Source: Devosia enhydra
GTDB taxonomy: Bacteria; Pseudomonadota; Alphaproteobacteria; Rhizobiales; Devosiaceae
Reading direction: 5' to 3'
Assembly: GCF_900119845.1 (NCBI RefSeq)
Contig: NZ_FPKU01000002.1
Location: 839,381-903,380 of the forward strand
Length of the DNA stretch: 64,000 bases
Of the stretch, positions 1 through 8,314 are shown piece after piece; position 1 is the stretch's first letter, and each line of letters starts with the position of its first letter. Made by a program: the position numbers and the translations under genes. Below the pieces are notes generated by a model. It worked only from the letters and a program-made list of their open reading frames with translations. It made no database searches and had not been told where the DNA came from.

Positions 1-305
1 AGTGTCGGGTGCTGTCGGGCGGCGAAAAGGCGCGGCTGGCCATGGCGCTCATTCTCTTCGATCCGCCCAATTTCCTCGTGCTCGACGAGCCCACCAACCA
101 TCTCGACATCCAGACCAAGCAGATGCTGATCGAGGCGCTGTCGAGTTTCGAGGGCACGATGCTGTTCGTCAGCCACGACCGGCATTTCCTCGCCGCGCTC
201 TCCAACCGTGTGCTGGAACTGACGCCCGAGGGCATCCACGCCTATGGCGGGGGCTATACCGAATATGTCGCGGCCACCGGTCAGGAAGCGCCGGGTTTGC
301 GCTGA
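1..305 (+). CDS. ABC-F family ATPase, C-terminal end (partial)
   Basis: This is the last ~100 codons of a duplicated-ATPase ABC-F protein; the rest lies upstream of the window. Reading starts in frame at base 3. The second nucleotide-binding domain shows the signature LSGGEKARLA, the Walker B stretch FLVLDEPTNHLD and the switch histidine in FVSHDRHF, followed by the short tail ending in GLR. DEPTNHLD is characteristic of the ABC-F (Uup/EttA/YheS) group, soluble proteins acting on ribosomes rather than in transport. The gene converges on the Hsp70-like gene with a 9-bp gap. Which ABC-F subgroup it belongs to cannot be told from the C-terminus. Confidence 0.9.
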   Translation, partial: CRVLSGGEKARLAMALILFDPPNFLVLDEPTNHLDIQTKQMLIEALSSFEGTMLFVSHDRHFLAALSNRVLELTPEGIHAYGGGYTEYVAATGQEAPGLR

Positions 306-314
306 ACGGTGGCT

Positions 315-1610
315 TTACTGCGCCGCGGCGCGGTGCGGACGGGCGAGCTGCGATGGCCCGAAAACGCGCTCGGCCTCCAGCGCCAGCCCGAGCCCGACGC
401 TGCCCAGAACATCGGTGCGCACGAGTTCGGCCGCCGGGAACAGCGCGGCGAGGCGATTGGCCACGGCCGGCACCAGCGTCGAGCCGCCGGTGAGGATGAG
501 GCTGTCGACGGCCTCGGCTTTTACGCCACTGCGCTTGAGGGTTTCCCCGATGGTCGCCTCGAGCCGCGCAATGGCGTCCGATAGCGCCGCGGCCAGTTCG
601 GCGCTCGTCATGCGTGCGGAGATGACGCGCTCGCGCACGGGGAAGCGGAACTCCCTGCTGTCTTCCGACGACAGCGCGATCTTGGCCTCCTCGACGGCGC
701 CGATCAGCTTGTGGCCCAGCCGGTCTTCGACCAGCATCAGCATGGTTTCGACAAGCTCAGGCCGCGCTGCCTCACGCACGGTGGAGCGCAGGTCGCGGAT
801 CGCCTGCGGGTCATAGAGCCGGTTGATGCGGTGCCAGGTCGAAAGATCGACATAGGGCGCCACGGGCAGATAGCGCTTGCCGTCGCGGGTGAGGCTGCCC
901 ATGCCCAGTTCCGGCATGACGCGCGCCTTGGCCAGCAGCCGGTCGAAATCGGTGCCCCCGATATGCACGCCGGCGGTGGCGAGGATGTCGCCGGAGCGAT
1001 CGGCAAGCTTGCGCCGCTCGGGCGCCACCCGCACCAGCGAAAAATCCGAGGTGCCGCCGCCCAGGTCGACGATCAGTGCCAGCCTTTCGGCCGTCACCTG
1101 CCGCTCATATTCGAGGGCGGCGGCGATCGGCTCGAACTGGAAGGCGATGTCGGCAAAGCCCTGAGCCCGCACGGCGGCTTCGAGCTGGTCCTGCGCAGCC
1201 CGGTCGGCCACCGGATCGTCATCGACGAAATGCACCGGGCGACCCATCACCACCTGGTCGAGTTCGGCCCCAAGCTCGCTTTCGGCGCGGCGCTTCATCT
1301 CGGCGACGAACATGCCGATGATCTCGCCAAAGCCGAATTTGCGGGCCTTGATGCGGGTGGTGTCGGCAAAGAGCGCCGTGCCGAGCACGCTTTTCAGCGA
1401 GCGCATCAGCCGGCCATCGGCGCCCGCCACATATTCGGCGATCGCTGCCCGGCCGAAATGCAGATCATTGTCCTCAAAGCCGAAGAACAGCACGCTCGGT
1501 ATGGTGCTCTGGCCCGCCTCGAGCGCAACCAGACGCGGCACGCCATCGCTGCCGACCCGGCCGAGCGTGGAGTTGGACGTGCCGAAATCGAGACCGCAAC
1601 TGAGCGCCAC
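315..1610 (-). CDS. Hsp70-family protein (YegD-like)
   Basis: A 431-residue actin-fold ATPase related to DnaK but without the substrate-binding domain, the length and architecture of YegD-type proteins. Visible nucleotide-binding elements are the N-terminal phosphate-1 loop LDFGTSNST, the phosphate-2 loop LIVDLGGGTSDF and the adenosine motif LILTGGSTLVP. The start is GTG, preceded by GAGGA with a 7-nt gap. Its role is probably chaperone-like but is not established for the family; client and partner are unknown. A good promoter lies about 50 bp upstream. It is monocistronic in this window. Confidence 0.85.
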   Translation of the reverse strand: MALSCGLDFGTSNSTLGRVGSDGVPRLVALEAGQSTIPSVLFFGFEDNDLHFGRAAIAEYVAGADGRLMRSLKSVLGTALFADTTRIKARKFGFGEIIGMFVAEMKRRAESELGAELDQVVMGRPVHFVDDDPVADRAAQDQLEAAVRAQGFADIAFQFEPIAAALEYERQVTAERLALIVDLGGGTSDFSLVRVAPERRKLADRSGDILATAGVHIGGTDFDRLLAKARVMPELGMGSLTRDGKRYLPVAPYVDLSTWHRINRLYDPQAIRDLRSTVREAARPELVETMLMLVEDRLGHKLIGAVEEAKIALSSEDSREFRFPVRERVISARMTSAELAAALSDAIARLEATIGETLKRSGVKAEAVDSLILTGGSTLVPAVANRLAALFPAAELVRTDVLGSVGLGLALEAERVFGPSQLARPHRAAAQ

Positions 1611-1660
1611 TGAACCGTCCTCGTTAGGGAAAGGGCGCGGCAGGCGCGCGGGGGACGGAC

Positions 1661-1689
1661 CCTATAGGGGGTGATGGCGGGCTTGGCAA
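1661..1689 (-). promoter_or_regulatory. Sigma-70-type promoter of the Hsp70-like gene
   Basis: Read on the minus strand, TTGCCA (1689-1684) is followed after exactly 17 nt by TATAGG (1666-1661), five and four of six matches to the -35/-10 consensus. The -10 lies inside the perfect 10-bp palindrome CCCTATAGGG (1660-1669), which may be an operator or coincidental. It sits about 50 bp before the GTG start at 1610. Confidence 0.5.
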
Positions 1690-1729
1690 CCGCCCCCGGG
1701 GATCCTGCCGTGATGGCCGATCCTCCGGC

Positions 1730-2320
1730 TCAGGCGCGCGCGGAAGGTTCGGCTGCAATGGCCGACCAGCACATCTCAGCGATCTCGTCGCGCTCTTCGC
1801 GCCCCAGTTCGGTATGGGACATCCGGTGCCATTTGAGCGTGTTGCGAATGCCCCCGCCGATCAGCCCGCCCATCAACTGCACGGAACAGGGCCTGAGCAC
1901 GCCATCGGCCTGCGCCTCCTCGAGCAGTGTGCGGCTATAGGCGCGGGTGCGGGCAAAGACCTCTGCGAGCGCATCGGGCGGGATCAGCGGCACGTTGGAG
2001 AGATATTCGAACAGGATGGCCCGATCCCAGTCGGCCCAGAAGAAGTCGATATAGTCGGTGATGTATTTCATGATCCGCGCGCGATGCGGCACGGATCGGT
2101 CGATGGCCTCGGGCACGACCTTTTCGTTGAAGGCTTCGGCGAGGGAGGCATAAACCCCGAGGATCAGGTCGTCCTTGGAGGCGAAGTAGTTGTAGATCGA
2201 GCCCATCGCGACATCGGCGCGCGCGGCGATGGCCGACATTGGCGATTGAAGGCCGTTCTTGACGATGAGTTCGGCGGCGGCCCTGAGGATGCGTTCGCGC
2301 TTGTCCAGATCGGACGCCAT
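1730..2320 (-). CDS. TetR/AcrR-family transcriptional regulator
   Basis: A 196-residue regulator. Residues ~8-55 form the N-terminal helix-turn-helix typical of TetR proteins (RERILRAAAELIVKNG, then ADVAMGSIYNYFASKDDL). The C-terminal ligand-binding half is helical and not recognised. The ATG is preceded by GAGGAG at 5-6 nt spacing. It is the last gene of a minus-strand run (phosphoesterase, phosphatase, regulator) with a 62-bp gap before it. A perfect 16-bp palindrome in the divergent region at 4009-4024 is its most likely operator, by position and by resemblance to TetR-type sites. If so, it controls both its own operon and the adjacent ABC importer. Confidence 0.85.
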   Translation of the reverse strand: MASDLDKRERILRAAAELIVKNGLQSPMSAIAARADVAMGSIYNYFASKDDLILGVYASLAEAFNEKVVPEAIDRSVPHRARIMKYITDYIDFFWADWDRAILFEYLSNVPLIPPDALAEVFARTRAYSRTLLEEAQADGVLRPCSVQLMGGLIGGGIRNTLKWHRMSHTELGREERDEIAEMCWSAIAAEPSARA

Positions 2321-2382
2321 GTCTTCTCCTCGGGCCGGTGCGGCTGCGGACCAACTGGCCCGCAGCGCAGATGAACCGGAGC

Positions 2383-3126
2383 TCAGTGTTCCGTCAACAC
2401 CGCCCGAAAGCGCGCGAAGGCCTCCTCGCTGCCCCCGAGCGCTGCACGGGCGAAGTGCTCGGCACCGCCATGGTCGCGATTAAGAACCGCGAACGCAGCC
2501 GCAAGATAGGCTTCGTCCACACCCAGCAGCGCCCTACGATAGCTTGCCGGAACGCCACCGATATCGACCGGCGGCTGCCAGTCGCGGTTGGTGCGCAGGT
2601 AATCGGCAAGGATGGCATCCTCGGGCACTCCGAGCGCTGCCAGAACCAGTGCCGCGGCAAAGCCGGTGCGGTCCTTGCCGGCCGAGCAGTGGAAGACGAC
2701 GGCGCCATCCGCCTCGGCCACGAGCCGGATGAAGCGGGCATAGGTGTCGGCGTGATCGGTGACATAGGCCCTGTAGCTCTCGACCATGATGGCATGAGCG
2801 GCCTCGTGGGAGACCTCGCCGAAGGCTTCGAGCGCCCGGATGCGGGCGCCCGCCTGCGGCTCTATCGGAAGGCCGATGCGGCGCGACATCAGTTGAGGCG
2901 AGAGCGCGACGGGCGCCGCTTCCGCTTCCGCACGCCCGCGGAAATCGACAAGTGCGACGATGCCATAGCCATCGAGCGTGGCGAGATCAGCCTCGGCGAG
3001 CCCGGTGAGGCGCGGCGAGCGATAGAGGCGGCTCGAACGGACGCGACCGCCCGAGCCGAGGGGCAGGCCGCCAAGATCACGGAAATTGCCGAGGCTGGGC
3101 AGCAGGGGGGAGGGCGCGTCAAGCAT
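2383..3126 (-). CDS. Tyrosine-protein-phosphatase-like protein
   Basis: A 247-residue cysteine phosphatase of the bacterial dual-specificity/MptpB-like class. The P-loop signature HCSAGKDRTG lies at residues 146-155, with nucleophile Cys147 and phosphate-binding Arg153. The N-terminus carries NFRDLGG (14-20), the usual entry motif of these proteins. Its start codon overlaps the end of the phosphoesterase gene by 8 bp, so the two are translationally coupled. Family members hydrolyse phosphotyrosine, phosphoserine or phosphoinositides; the substrate here is unknown. Next to a phosphoesterase and a Pho-box-like site, scavenging of phosphate from organophosphates is plausible. Confidence 0.85.
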   Translation of the reverse strand: MLDAPSPLLPSLGNFRDLGGLPLGSGGRVRSSRLYRSPRLTGLAEADLATLDGYGIVALVDFRGRAEAEAAPVALSPQLMSRRIGLPIEPQAGARIRALEAFGEVSHEAAHAIMVESYRAYVTDHADTYARFIRLVAEADGAVVFHCSAGKDRTGFAAALVLAALGVPEDAILADYLRTNRDWQPPVDIGGVPASYRRALLGVDEAYLAAAFAVLNRDHGGAEHFARAALGGSEEAFARFRAVLTEH

Positions 3127-3946
3127 AGGCCGCCCTCACCGCATCATAGTCGTGCTGGACCATGGCGTCCGGAAACACGGTTTCCACCGTCACGCCATCG
3201 TGGGTGAACACATACTCGACCATGCCGCAGCGCTTGGTGCCGACACGCGGTTGCACCGCATCGGGCAGGGTGAAGGCGGTGGCGGGGCCCCAGACATGGC
3301 GGATGCCATCGACCACATGGTCGCGCGACTGGTGCACATGCCCGCAGGCAAAGAGGCGGACATCGGCCTTGGCCATCATCTCCGCGAGTTTGCGGCGCGG
3401 CGCCATGGGCACGTAGCGATAGGGCACATCCGCAGGCTCCTCGACCTGCGCGAGGAACAGCGGCTTGTGGCAGAAGATCGCGACCGGTTTGCCGCCCGAT
3501 TGCGACAGCGTTTCGTCGAGCCAGCGCTCCTGGCTCGCTTCACCGGCGAGGCCTGAGAGGAACAGCTCGGCGTTGAGCCCGAGAATGCACCAGCCGGCGG
3601 CATCGATCTGCCATTGGCTCGGGCCGAACAGGGCCTCATAGCCCGCGATGAAGTCGTCATTGACAGGCTTTTTCGGCATGTAGCCGCCATCGCCGGGATT
3701 GTCGCCGATATCGTGGTTGCCGGCGATGGCGCGATAGGGGGCGACGAGCCCGGCCATCAGTTCATTGGCAAAAGCGAGGTCGTCGGGGCGCTGCGTTGCC
3801 TCCACCGCGATGTCGCCCGAATGCACGACGAGGTCGGGTCTCTGGGTCGCGATGCGCTCGGCCGCGACCTCGAAATTGCCGACGAACTGGTTCTTTTGCC
3901 GCGACAGATGCGTGTCGCTGATCTGAGCGATGCGAAACTGGGTCAC
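3119..3946 (-). CDS. Calcineurin-like metallophosphoesterase
   Basis: A 275-residue cytoplasmic phosphodiesterase; no signal peptide is visible. The metal-binding set of the family is complete and in order: DTH (Asp11, His13), HSGD, AGNHD, a CHKP histidine and GHVH. This resembles the cyclic-nucleotide/glycerophosphodiester phosphodiesterases of the CpdA/GpdQ group. The start is GTG (GTGACCCAG) with GGAGA upstream at ~10 nt. It is the first gene of the minus operon and lies divergent to a sugar/glycerophosphate-class ABC importer, which fits hydrolysis of an imported phosphodiester. Substrate specificity is not readable from the sequence. Confidence 0.88.
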   Translation of the reverse strand: MTQFRIAQISDTHLSRQKNQFVGNFEVAAERIATQRPDLVVHSGDIAVEATQRPDDLAFANELMAGLVAPYRAIAGNHDIGDNPGDGGYMPKKPVNDDFIAGYEALFGPSQWQIDAAGWCILGLNAELFLSGLAGEASQERWLDETLSQSGGKPVAIFCHKPLFLAQVEEPADVPYRYVPMAPRRKLAEMMAKADVRLFACGHVHQSRDHVVDGIRHVWGPATAFTLPDAVQPRVGTKRCGMVEYVFTHDGVTVETVFPDAMVQHDYDAVRAAYA

Positions 3947-3991
3947 CCGCTTTGTCTCCGCTGTTGAGGTGGTCGCTTATTGCGGTGGCCG

Positions 3992-4009
3992 ATGTCAGTC
4001 ACATGACAG
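3992..4009 (-). promoter_or_regulatory. Pho-box-like site upstream of the phosphoesterase operon
   Basis: On the minus strand the sequence reads CTGTCAT-GTGA-CTGACAT: two heptamers separated by 4 nt, with 13 of 14 heptamer positions matching the PhoB consensus CTGTCAT-N4-CTGTCAT. A -10-like AATAAG follows about 10 nt downstream (3981-3976), the spacing of Pho promoters, and the GTG start lies ~46 bp away. On the plus strand, toward the ABC importer, CTGTCAC (4038-4044) and CCGTCAT (4060-4066) are 22 bp apart, two 11-bp Pho-box periods, with a degenerate middle unit. Confidence 0.55.
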
Positions 4010-4024
4010 AATGAGCGCTCATTC
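4009..4024. promoter_or_regulatory. Perfect 16-bp palindrome, candidate TetR operator
   Basis: GAATGAGC-GCTCATTC is an uninterrupted perfect palindrome in the 171-bp region between the divergent phosphoesterase operon and the ABC importer. Dyads of the form AATGA-N4-TCATT are common operators of TetR-family repressors, and a TetR gene closes the adjacent minus operon. It abuts the Pho-box-like site, so activator and repressor could compete. Confidence 0.6.
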
Positions 4025-4117
4025 ATTTTTCATCAGACTGTCACGCAAGCGCGGCGCAACCGTCATGCAAGGGTGGGAATGGTGCGCCAGCCCAAGAGGC
4101 ACCATCAGGAGACGAGC

Positions 4118-5380
4118 ATGTCAGCAACCCGATTGAAGCGCGGCGTACTAGGCCTTGCCCTTGCGTTCCTCGCCACCGGCACCGCCCTGGCCGAGACCGA
4201 AATCGCCTTCTACCACTACCAGACCGGTGGCAGCTACCAGGTGTTCCGCAGCATTCTCGATGAGTTCGAGGCTGCTAACCCCGATATCACCGTGCGCGAT
4301 ATCTTCGCCCAGTCCGAGCAGATCACCGCTGAAGTCCAGGCTGCGCTCGCCGCCGGCCGTCCGGTCGATATCGCCACCGTGATCGGCAAGAACATCGTGT
4401 TCTTCCTCAACAATACCGGCGCCGTCGACATGGTCGAGGCCTCCGAGGGCGATACCGCCTGGCTCGATGGCTACCTGCCGAACTTCCTCGATCTGGGGCG
4501 CGTCGGGGATGCGGTCTATGCCATTCCGCATGCCTATGGCACCCCGATGCTCTATTACAACAAGGACATCTTCACCCAGGCCGGGCTCGATCCCGAGGCG
4601 CCGCCGCGCACCTGGGCCGAATTCCTTGCCGCCGGCAAGACCATTGCCGAGACCACCGGGCTGGCCGGTGGCGCGCACCTGCATGCCGCCATGGGCGACT
4701 ACGGCACCATGGTGATGGTCAACAATGCCGGGGCCACCTATCTCAACGCCCAGGGCACCAAGGCCGAATTCGACACCCCCGAGGGCATCGCGGCGCTGCA
4801 GAACTGGCAGGACATGGCCACGAGCGGCATGATGCCGATCGCCGGCGACAGCGACTGGTCGGCCGCCTTCAATGCCGGCCAGATGGGCATGTACATCACC
4901 TCCTCGGCGGGCCTGCGCGGCTCGGTCGCGGCTGCCGAGGGCAAGTTCGAACTCGGCGTTACCAACTATCCGCTGTTCGAGGACCAGCCGCGCCGCGTCT
5001 CCAATTCGGGCGCCGCGCTGATGCTCTATGCCCCCGAGGGCGAGCGTCGCGAGGCGTCGATGGCGCTGCTGCGCTTCATCAGCCAGAAGGAAGTGGCCAA
5101 TCGCTGGTCGCGTGAAAGCGGCTACATGCCGCTGATCCAGGACCCGCTGTCTGATCCGGCCATGGCCGCCTATGTCGCCGAATTCCCCTATGTCCGCCCG
5201 GTGATCGAGCAGATGGCCGATACCATCCCGACCAATGTCTGGCCGGCCAAGGGCACTCTCGAGGCCCAGACCGAAATCCGCGCCATGCTCGACGAGCTCT
5301 GGGCGGGTCGTCGCACCGCCGCCGAGATCGTTCCCGAAACGGTTGCCCGCGTCAACGCGGCGCTTGCCGTCAATAACTGA
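4118..5380 (+). CDS. ABC transporter substrate-binding protein (family 1, UgpB-like)
   Basis: A 420-residue periplasmic binding protein with an N-terminal Sec signal (Lys/Arg start, hydrophobic GVLGLALAFLATGTALA, cleavage near ALA-ET). The fold markers are those of family 1 solute-binding proteins, including PHAYGTPMLYYNKDIF and GAALMLYAPEGERREA. The family covers maltose, other sugars and glycerol-3-phosphate. The start at 4118 is chosen over an in-frame ATG 45 bp upstream because CAGGAGA precedes it at the right distance and the signal peptide begins there. It is the first gene of a complete importer operon (binding protein, two permeases, ATPase). Regulatory context favours a phosphate-containing ligand; the sequence alone does not decide between sugar and glycerophosphate. 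Confidence 0.88.
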   Translation: MSATRLKRGVLGLALAFLATGTALAETEIAFYHYQTGGSYQVFRSILDEFEAANPDITVRDIFAQSEQITAEVQAALAAGRPVDIATVIGKNIVFFLNNTGAVDMVEASEGDTAWLDGYLPNFLDLGRVGDAVYAIPHAYGTPMLYYNKDIFTQAGLDPEAPPRTWAEFLAAGKTIAETTGLAGGAHLHAAMGDYGTMVMVNNAGATYLNAQGTKAEFDTPEGIAALQNWQDMATSGMMPIAGDSDWSAAFNAGQMGMYITSSAGLRGSVAAAEGKFELGVTNYPLFEDQPRRVSNSGAALMLYAPEGERREASMALLRFISQKEVANRWSRESGYMPLIQDPLSDPAMAAYVAEFPYVRPVIEQMADTIPTNVWPAKGTLEAQTEIRAMLDELWAGRRTAAEIVPETVARVNAALAVNN

Positions 5381-5390
5381 GGTCGATCAG

Positions 5391-6374
5391 ATGGTGGACA
5401 CGGCACTATCCAACGCCGGGCCCGATGCCCGGCCGCATCCCCGGGGCGGATTGCAGCGCCCCCTGGCAGCAGGCTGGGCACATCTCAGGGGACGAGCCGG
5501 CACGGGCAGCCTCGTGCCCTGGCTCTATCTCGCCCCGACCCTAGTGCTGCTGGCCGTGTTCACCTACTGGCCGCTGATCCACACGGCCTATCTCAGCCTC
5601 GTGGAGTGGAACCTCAATCCCGGCCAGCCGGCCCGCTTCGTCGGGCTCGACAATTACAGCCGGGTGGCCGGCTCCAACCTCTTCCAGGCGGCGCTGGGCA
5701 ATACGCTCGTTTATCTCGCCGCCTCGATCCCGCTCAAGGTGCTGCTGCCCATCCCCATCGCGGTGTTCCTGTGGTCGCTGGGCAGCAAGGGGCACATCTA
5801 TCGCGCCGTGCTGTTTTTGCCCACGCTGATCAGCTTCGTGGTGGTGGGCGTCGCCGTGATGTGGATCCTCAATCCCATCTTTGGCTACGCCAAGCAGTAT
5901 GCGGCGATGATCGGCATCCGCATGCCCAACCTCATGGCCGACCCCGACACCGCCATCTGGGTGATCATCGTGGTGTCATCCTGGAAGGTGCTGGGCTTCA
6001 ACGTCCTGCTCTATCTTGCCGGTCTTGCCAGCATCAACCGCGACTATATCGAAGCCATGCGCATGGACGGGGCGGGCGACGGGACGATCTTCACGCGGCT
6101 CATCTGGCCGCTTCTTACCCCCACGCTGATGTTCGTCCTGATCTCGACGCTGATCTTCACCATGCAGCAGGTGTTCACGCCCATCGACCTCATGACGCAG
6201 GGCGGTCCGTCCAATTCCACGACCAACCTCTTCTACATGGTCTACCAGTACAGCTTCGTCACCTTCGATGTCGGTGGCGGCGCGGCCGGCACGGTAATGC
6301 TCTTCCTCCTCTTGATGGTCATGGCGCTCGTGCAACTGCGCCTCATCGACCGTCGCGTCCAGTACAAGCAGTAG
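5391..6374 (+). CDS. ABC transporter permease (UgpA/MalF type)
   Basis: A 327-residue inner-membrane permease. After a ~45-residue hydrophilic N-terminus come about six membrane segments, starting with WLYLAPTLVLLAVFTYWPL. The cytoplasmic EAA loop is visible as YIEAMRMDGAGDGTIFTRLIWPLLTP, which docks on the ATPase. The gene begins 10 bp after the binding-protein stop; a longer in-frame reading exists but would overlap that gene, so the ATG at 5391 is taken. It pairs with the next permease and the ATPase at 7212. Confidence 0.9.
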   Translation: MVDTALSNAGPDARPHPRGGLQRPLAAGWAHLRGRAGTGSLVPWLYLAPTLVLLAVFTYWPLIHTAYLSLVEWNLNPGQPARFVGLDNYSRVAGSNLFQAALGNTLVYLAASIPLKVLLPIPIAVFLWSLGSKGHIYRAVLFLPTLISFVVVGVAVMWILNPIFGYAKQYAAMIGIRMPNLMADPDTAIWVIIVVSSWKVLGFNVLLYLAGLASINRDYIEAMRMDGAGDGTIFTRLIWPLLTPTLMFVLISTLIFTMQQVFTPIDLMTQGGPSNSTTNLFYMVYQYSFVTFDVGGGAAGTVMLFLLLMVMALVQLRLIDRRVQYKQ

Positions 6375-6387
6375 GGGAGACAGGATC

Positions 6388-7206
6388 ATGCAGCTTTCCC
6401 GCTCCTGGATGGTCATCGGGCACGTCGTCTTGTTGCTGTTGTGCCTGTCGGTGCTGTTGCCGATGGTGATCGTGCTCTCCACCGCCTTCAAGCCGATGAA
6501 CGAGGTCTATTCCAGCGCCCTTCTGCCCTCGGCGCCGACACTGGACAATTTCGGCCGCCTCTTCGCCAGCACCGCCTTCGGTTGGTATGCTTGGAACACG
6601 ACGGCCACCACGGTGCTGCGCGTTCTCGGGCAGCTCGCCATCGGCGTCCTTGCCGCCTACGCCTTTGCCCGCTTCGCCTTCCGCGGCCGGGACGCGATCT
6701 TTGCGCTGGTGATCGGGGCCATGATGATCCCGCAGGTGCTCACCATGCTGCCCATCTACATCATGATGGCGCAGCTCAACTGGTTCGACACCTGGTGGGC
6801 GCTGATCATCCCCAATCTCGCGACGCCGATCGCCGTGTTCCTGCTGCGCCAGCACATCATGTCCTTCCCCTCCGAACTGCTCGACGCAGCGCAGATGGAT
6901 GGGGCCGGGCACTGGACGACGCTCTGGCGCGTGGTGGTGCCCAATCTCGGGCCGGCGCTGGCGGCGCTGACCATCATCATCTTCATCGACAGCTGGAACG
7001 AGTATTTCTGGCCGCTCCTCGTCACCGAGAGCCCACAGTCCCGCACCATCCAGATCGGCCTGCGCGAATTCCTCCAGGAGGGCATGAACGACTATGGCGC
7101 GCTGATGGCCGGCATCATCGTGGCCAGCCTGCCGGCGATCGCAATGTTCCTCTTCTTCCAGAGACGGGTGATGGACACCTTCGTCTCCTCCGGCCTCAAG
7201 GGTTAA
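6388..7206 (+). CDS. ABC transporter permease (UgpE/MalG type)
   Basis: A 272-residue permease, the usual length for the second subunit of sugar and glycerophosphate importers. Six membrane segments are expected; the first is VIGHVVLLLLCLSVLLPMVI. The EAA loop reads LLDAAQMDGAGHWTTLWRVVVP, and the C-terminus VMDTFVSSGLKG is the conserved end of MalG-type subunits. It starts 13 bp after the previous permease with a GGGGAGA-like ribosome site. It forms the heterodimeric channel with the product of 5391-6374. Confidence 0.9.
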   Translation: MQLSRSWMVIGHVVLLLLCLSVLLPMVIVLSTAFKPMNEVYSSALLPSAPTLDNFGRLFASTAFGWYAWNTTATTVLRVLGQLAIGVLAAYAFARFAFRGRDAIFALVIGAMMIPQVLTMLPIYIMMAQLNWFDTWWALIIPNLATPIAVFLLRQHIMSFPSELLDAAQMDGAGHWTTLWRVVVPNLGPALAALTIIIFIDSWNEYFWPLLVTESPQSRTIQIGLREFLQEGMNDYGALMAGIIVASLPAIAMFLFFQRRVMDTFVSSGLKG

Positions 7207-7211
7207 GCACC

Positions 7212-8300
7212 ATGGCTTTCATCCAGTTCGACCGCGTTTCCAAGAGCTTCGGGGCAACCCGCGTGGTGCTCGATTTCTCGCTCGAGATCGCCGAAGGCGA
7301 GTTCGTCGTGCTGGTCGGGCCCTCGGGCTGCGGCAAGACCACCTCGCTGCGCATGCTGGCCGGGCTTGAACAGCCGACAAGCGGCCGCATCCTGATCGAT
7401 GGGGTGGATGTTACGCAGGTCCCCTCCAAGGAGCGGGGCCTCGCCATGGTGTTCCAGTCCTATGCGCTCTATCCGCATATGAGCGTGGCCGAAAACATCG
7501 GCTTCGCGCTCTCGCTGCAAAGGCTGCCCAAGGCCGAGATCGAGCAGCGCGTTGCCGCCGCCGCAGACCGCCTCGATATCGGGCACCTGCTGTCGCGCAA
7601 GCCGCGCGAACTCTCGGGCGGGCAGCGCCAGCGCGTTGCGGTGGCCCGCTCCATCGTCCGCGAGCCGCGTGCCTTCCTCTTTGACGAGCCGCTCTCCAAT
7701 CTCGACGCCAAGCTGCGCCACAGCGCGCGGGTGGAAATCCGCACGCTCCAGCGTCAGCTGGGCATCACGACGCTCTATGTTACCCACGACCAGGTTGAGG
7801 CCATGACAATGGCCGACCGCATCGTGGTGATGGATGGCGGGGCAATCCGCCAGGTCGGCACGCCCATGGATGTCTATCGCAACCCCAACAGCGTCTTCGT
7901 CGCCTCCTTCCTGGGGGCACCGCCCACCAACTGTATCGACGGCGAGGTGACGGTGAGCGATGGCGCCGCCCGCTTCGTTGCGCCGGCACTGTCCGTGCCG
8001 CTTCCTTCAGGCGCCCGTCCGGGGCGCGGAACCCTCGGCATCAGGCCGGAAAGTTTCAGCCTCTCGCAGCAATCGGGCGAGGATATCCGCCTCGAAGGCC
8101 GGGTGCGCTTCGTCGAGGCGCTGGGCGCCGAAACGCTGATCGATGTGGCTATGGAAGGCCAGGACGGCGCCGCTTACCTGACCGCAAGGCTGCCCGGCCA
8201 GCATGATTTCGCGCAGGGCCGGCCCATAGGCCTTTTCGCGGCGCCTGCCAGCCTGAGGCTCTTTGATGCCGATGGCAACCATGCCGGCATGGGGCGATAG
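7212..8300 (+). CDS. ABC transporter ATPase (UgpC/MsmX/MalK type)
   Basis: A 362-residue ATPase with Walker A GPSGCGKT (36-43), Q-loop MVFQSYALYPHM, signature LSGGQRQRVAVARS, Walker B FLFDEPLSNLDAKLR and H-loop YVTHDQVEAMT. After ~residue 235 comes the beta-rich TOBE/regulatory domain typical of MalK/UgpC proteins. It begins 5 bp after the permease stop, so the 619-codon open frame extending upstream is not the gene. MsmX-like ATPases can serve several importers. This is the only sugar-type ATPase in the window, while two other sugar-type systems here (8315-11468 and 58396-61636) lack one. Confidence 0.92.
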   Translation: MAFIQFDRVSKSFGATRVVLDFSLEIAEGEFVVLVGPSGCGKTTSLRMLAGLEQPTSGRILIDGVDVTQVPSKERGLAMVFQSYALYPHMSVAENIGFALSLQRLPKAEIEQRVAAAADRLDIGHLLSRKPRELSGGQRQRVAVARSIVREPRAFLFDEPLSNLDAKLRHSARVEIRTLQRQLGITTLYVTHDQVEAMTMADRIVVMDGGAIRQVGTPMDVYRNPNSVFVASFLGAPPTNCIDGEVTVSDGAARFVAPALSVPLPSGARPGRGTLGIRPESFSLSQQSGEDIRLEGRVRFVEALGAETLIDVAMEGQDGAAYLTARLPGQHDFAQGRPIGLFAAPASLRLFDADGNHAGMGR

Positions 8301-8314
8301 CGAGGCGTCCGGTC

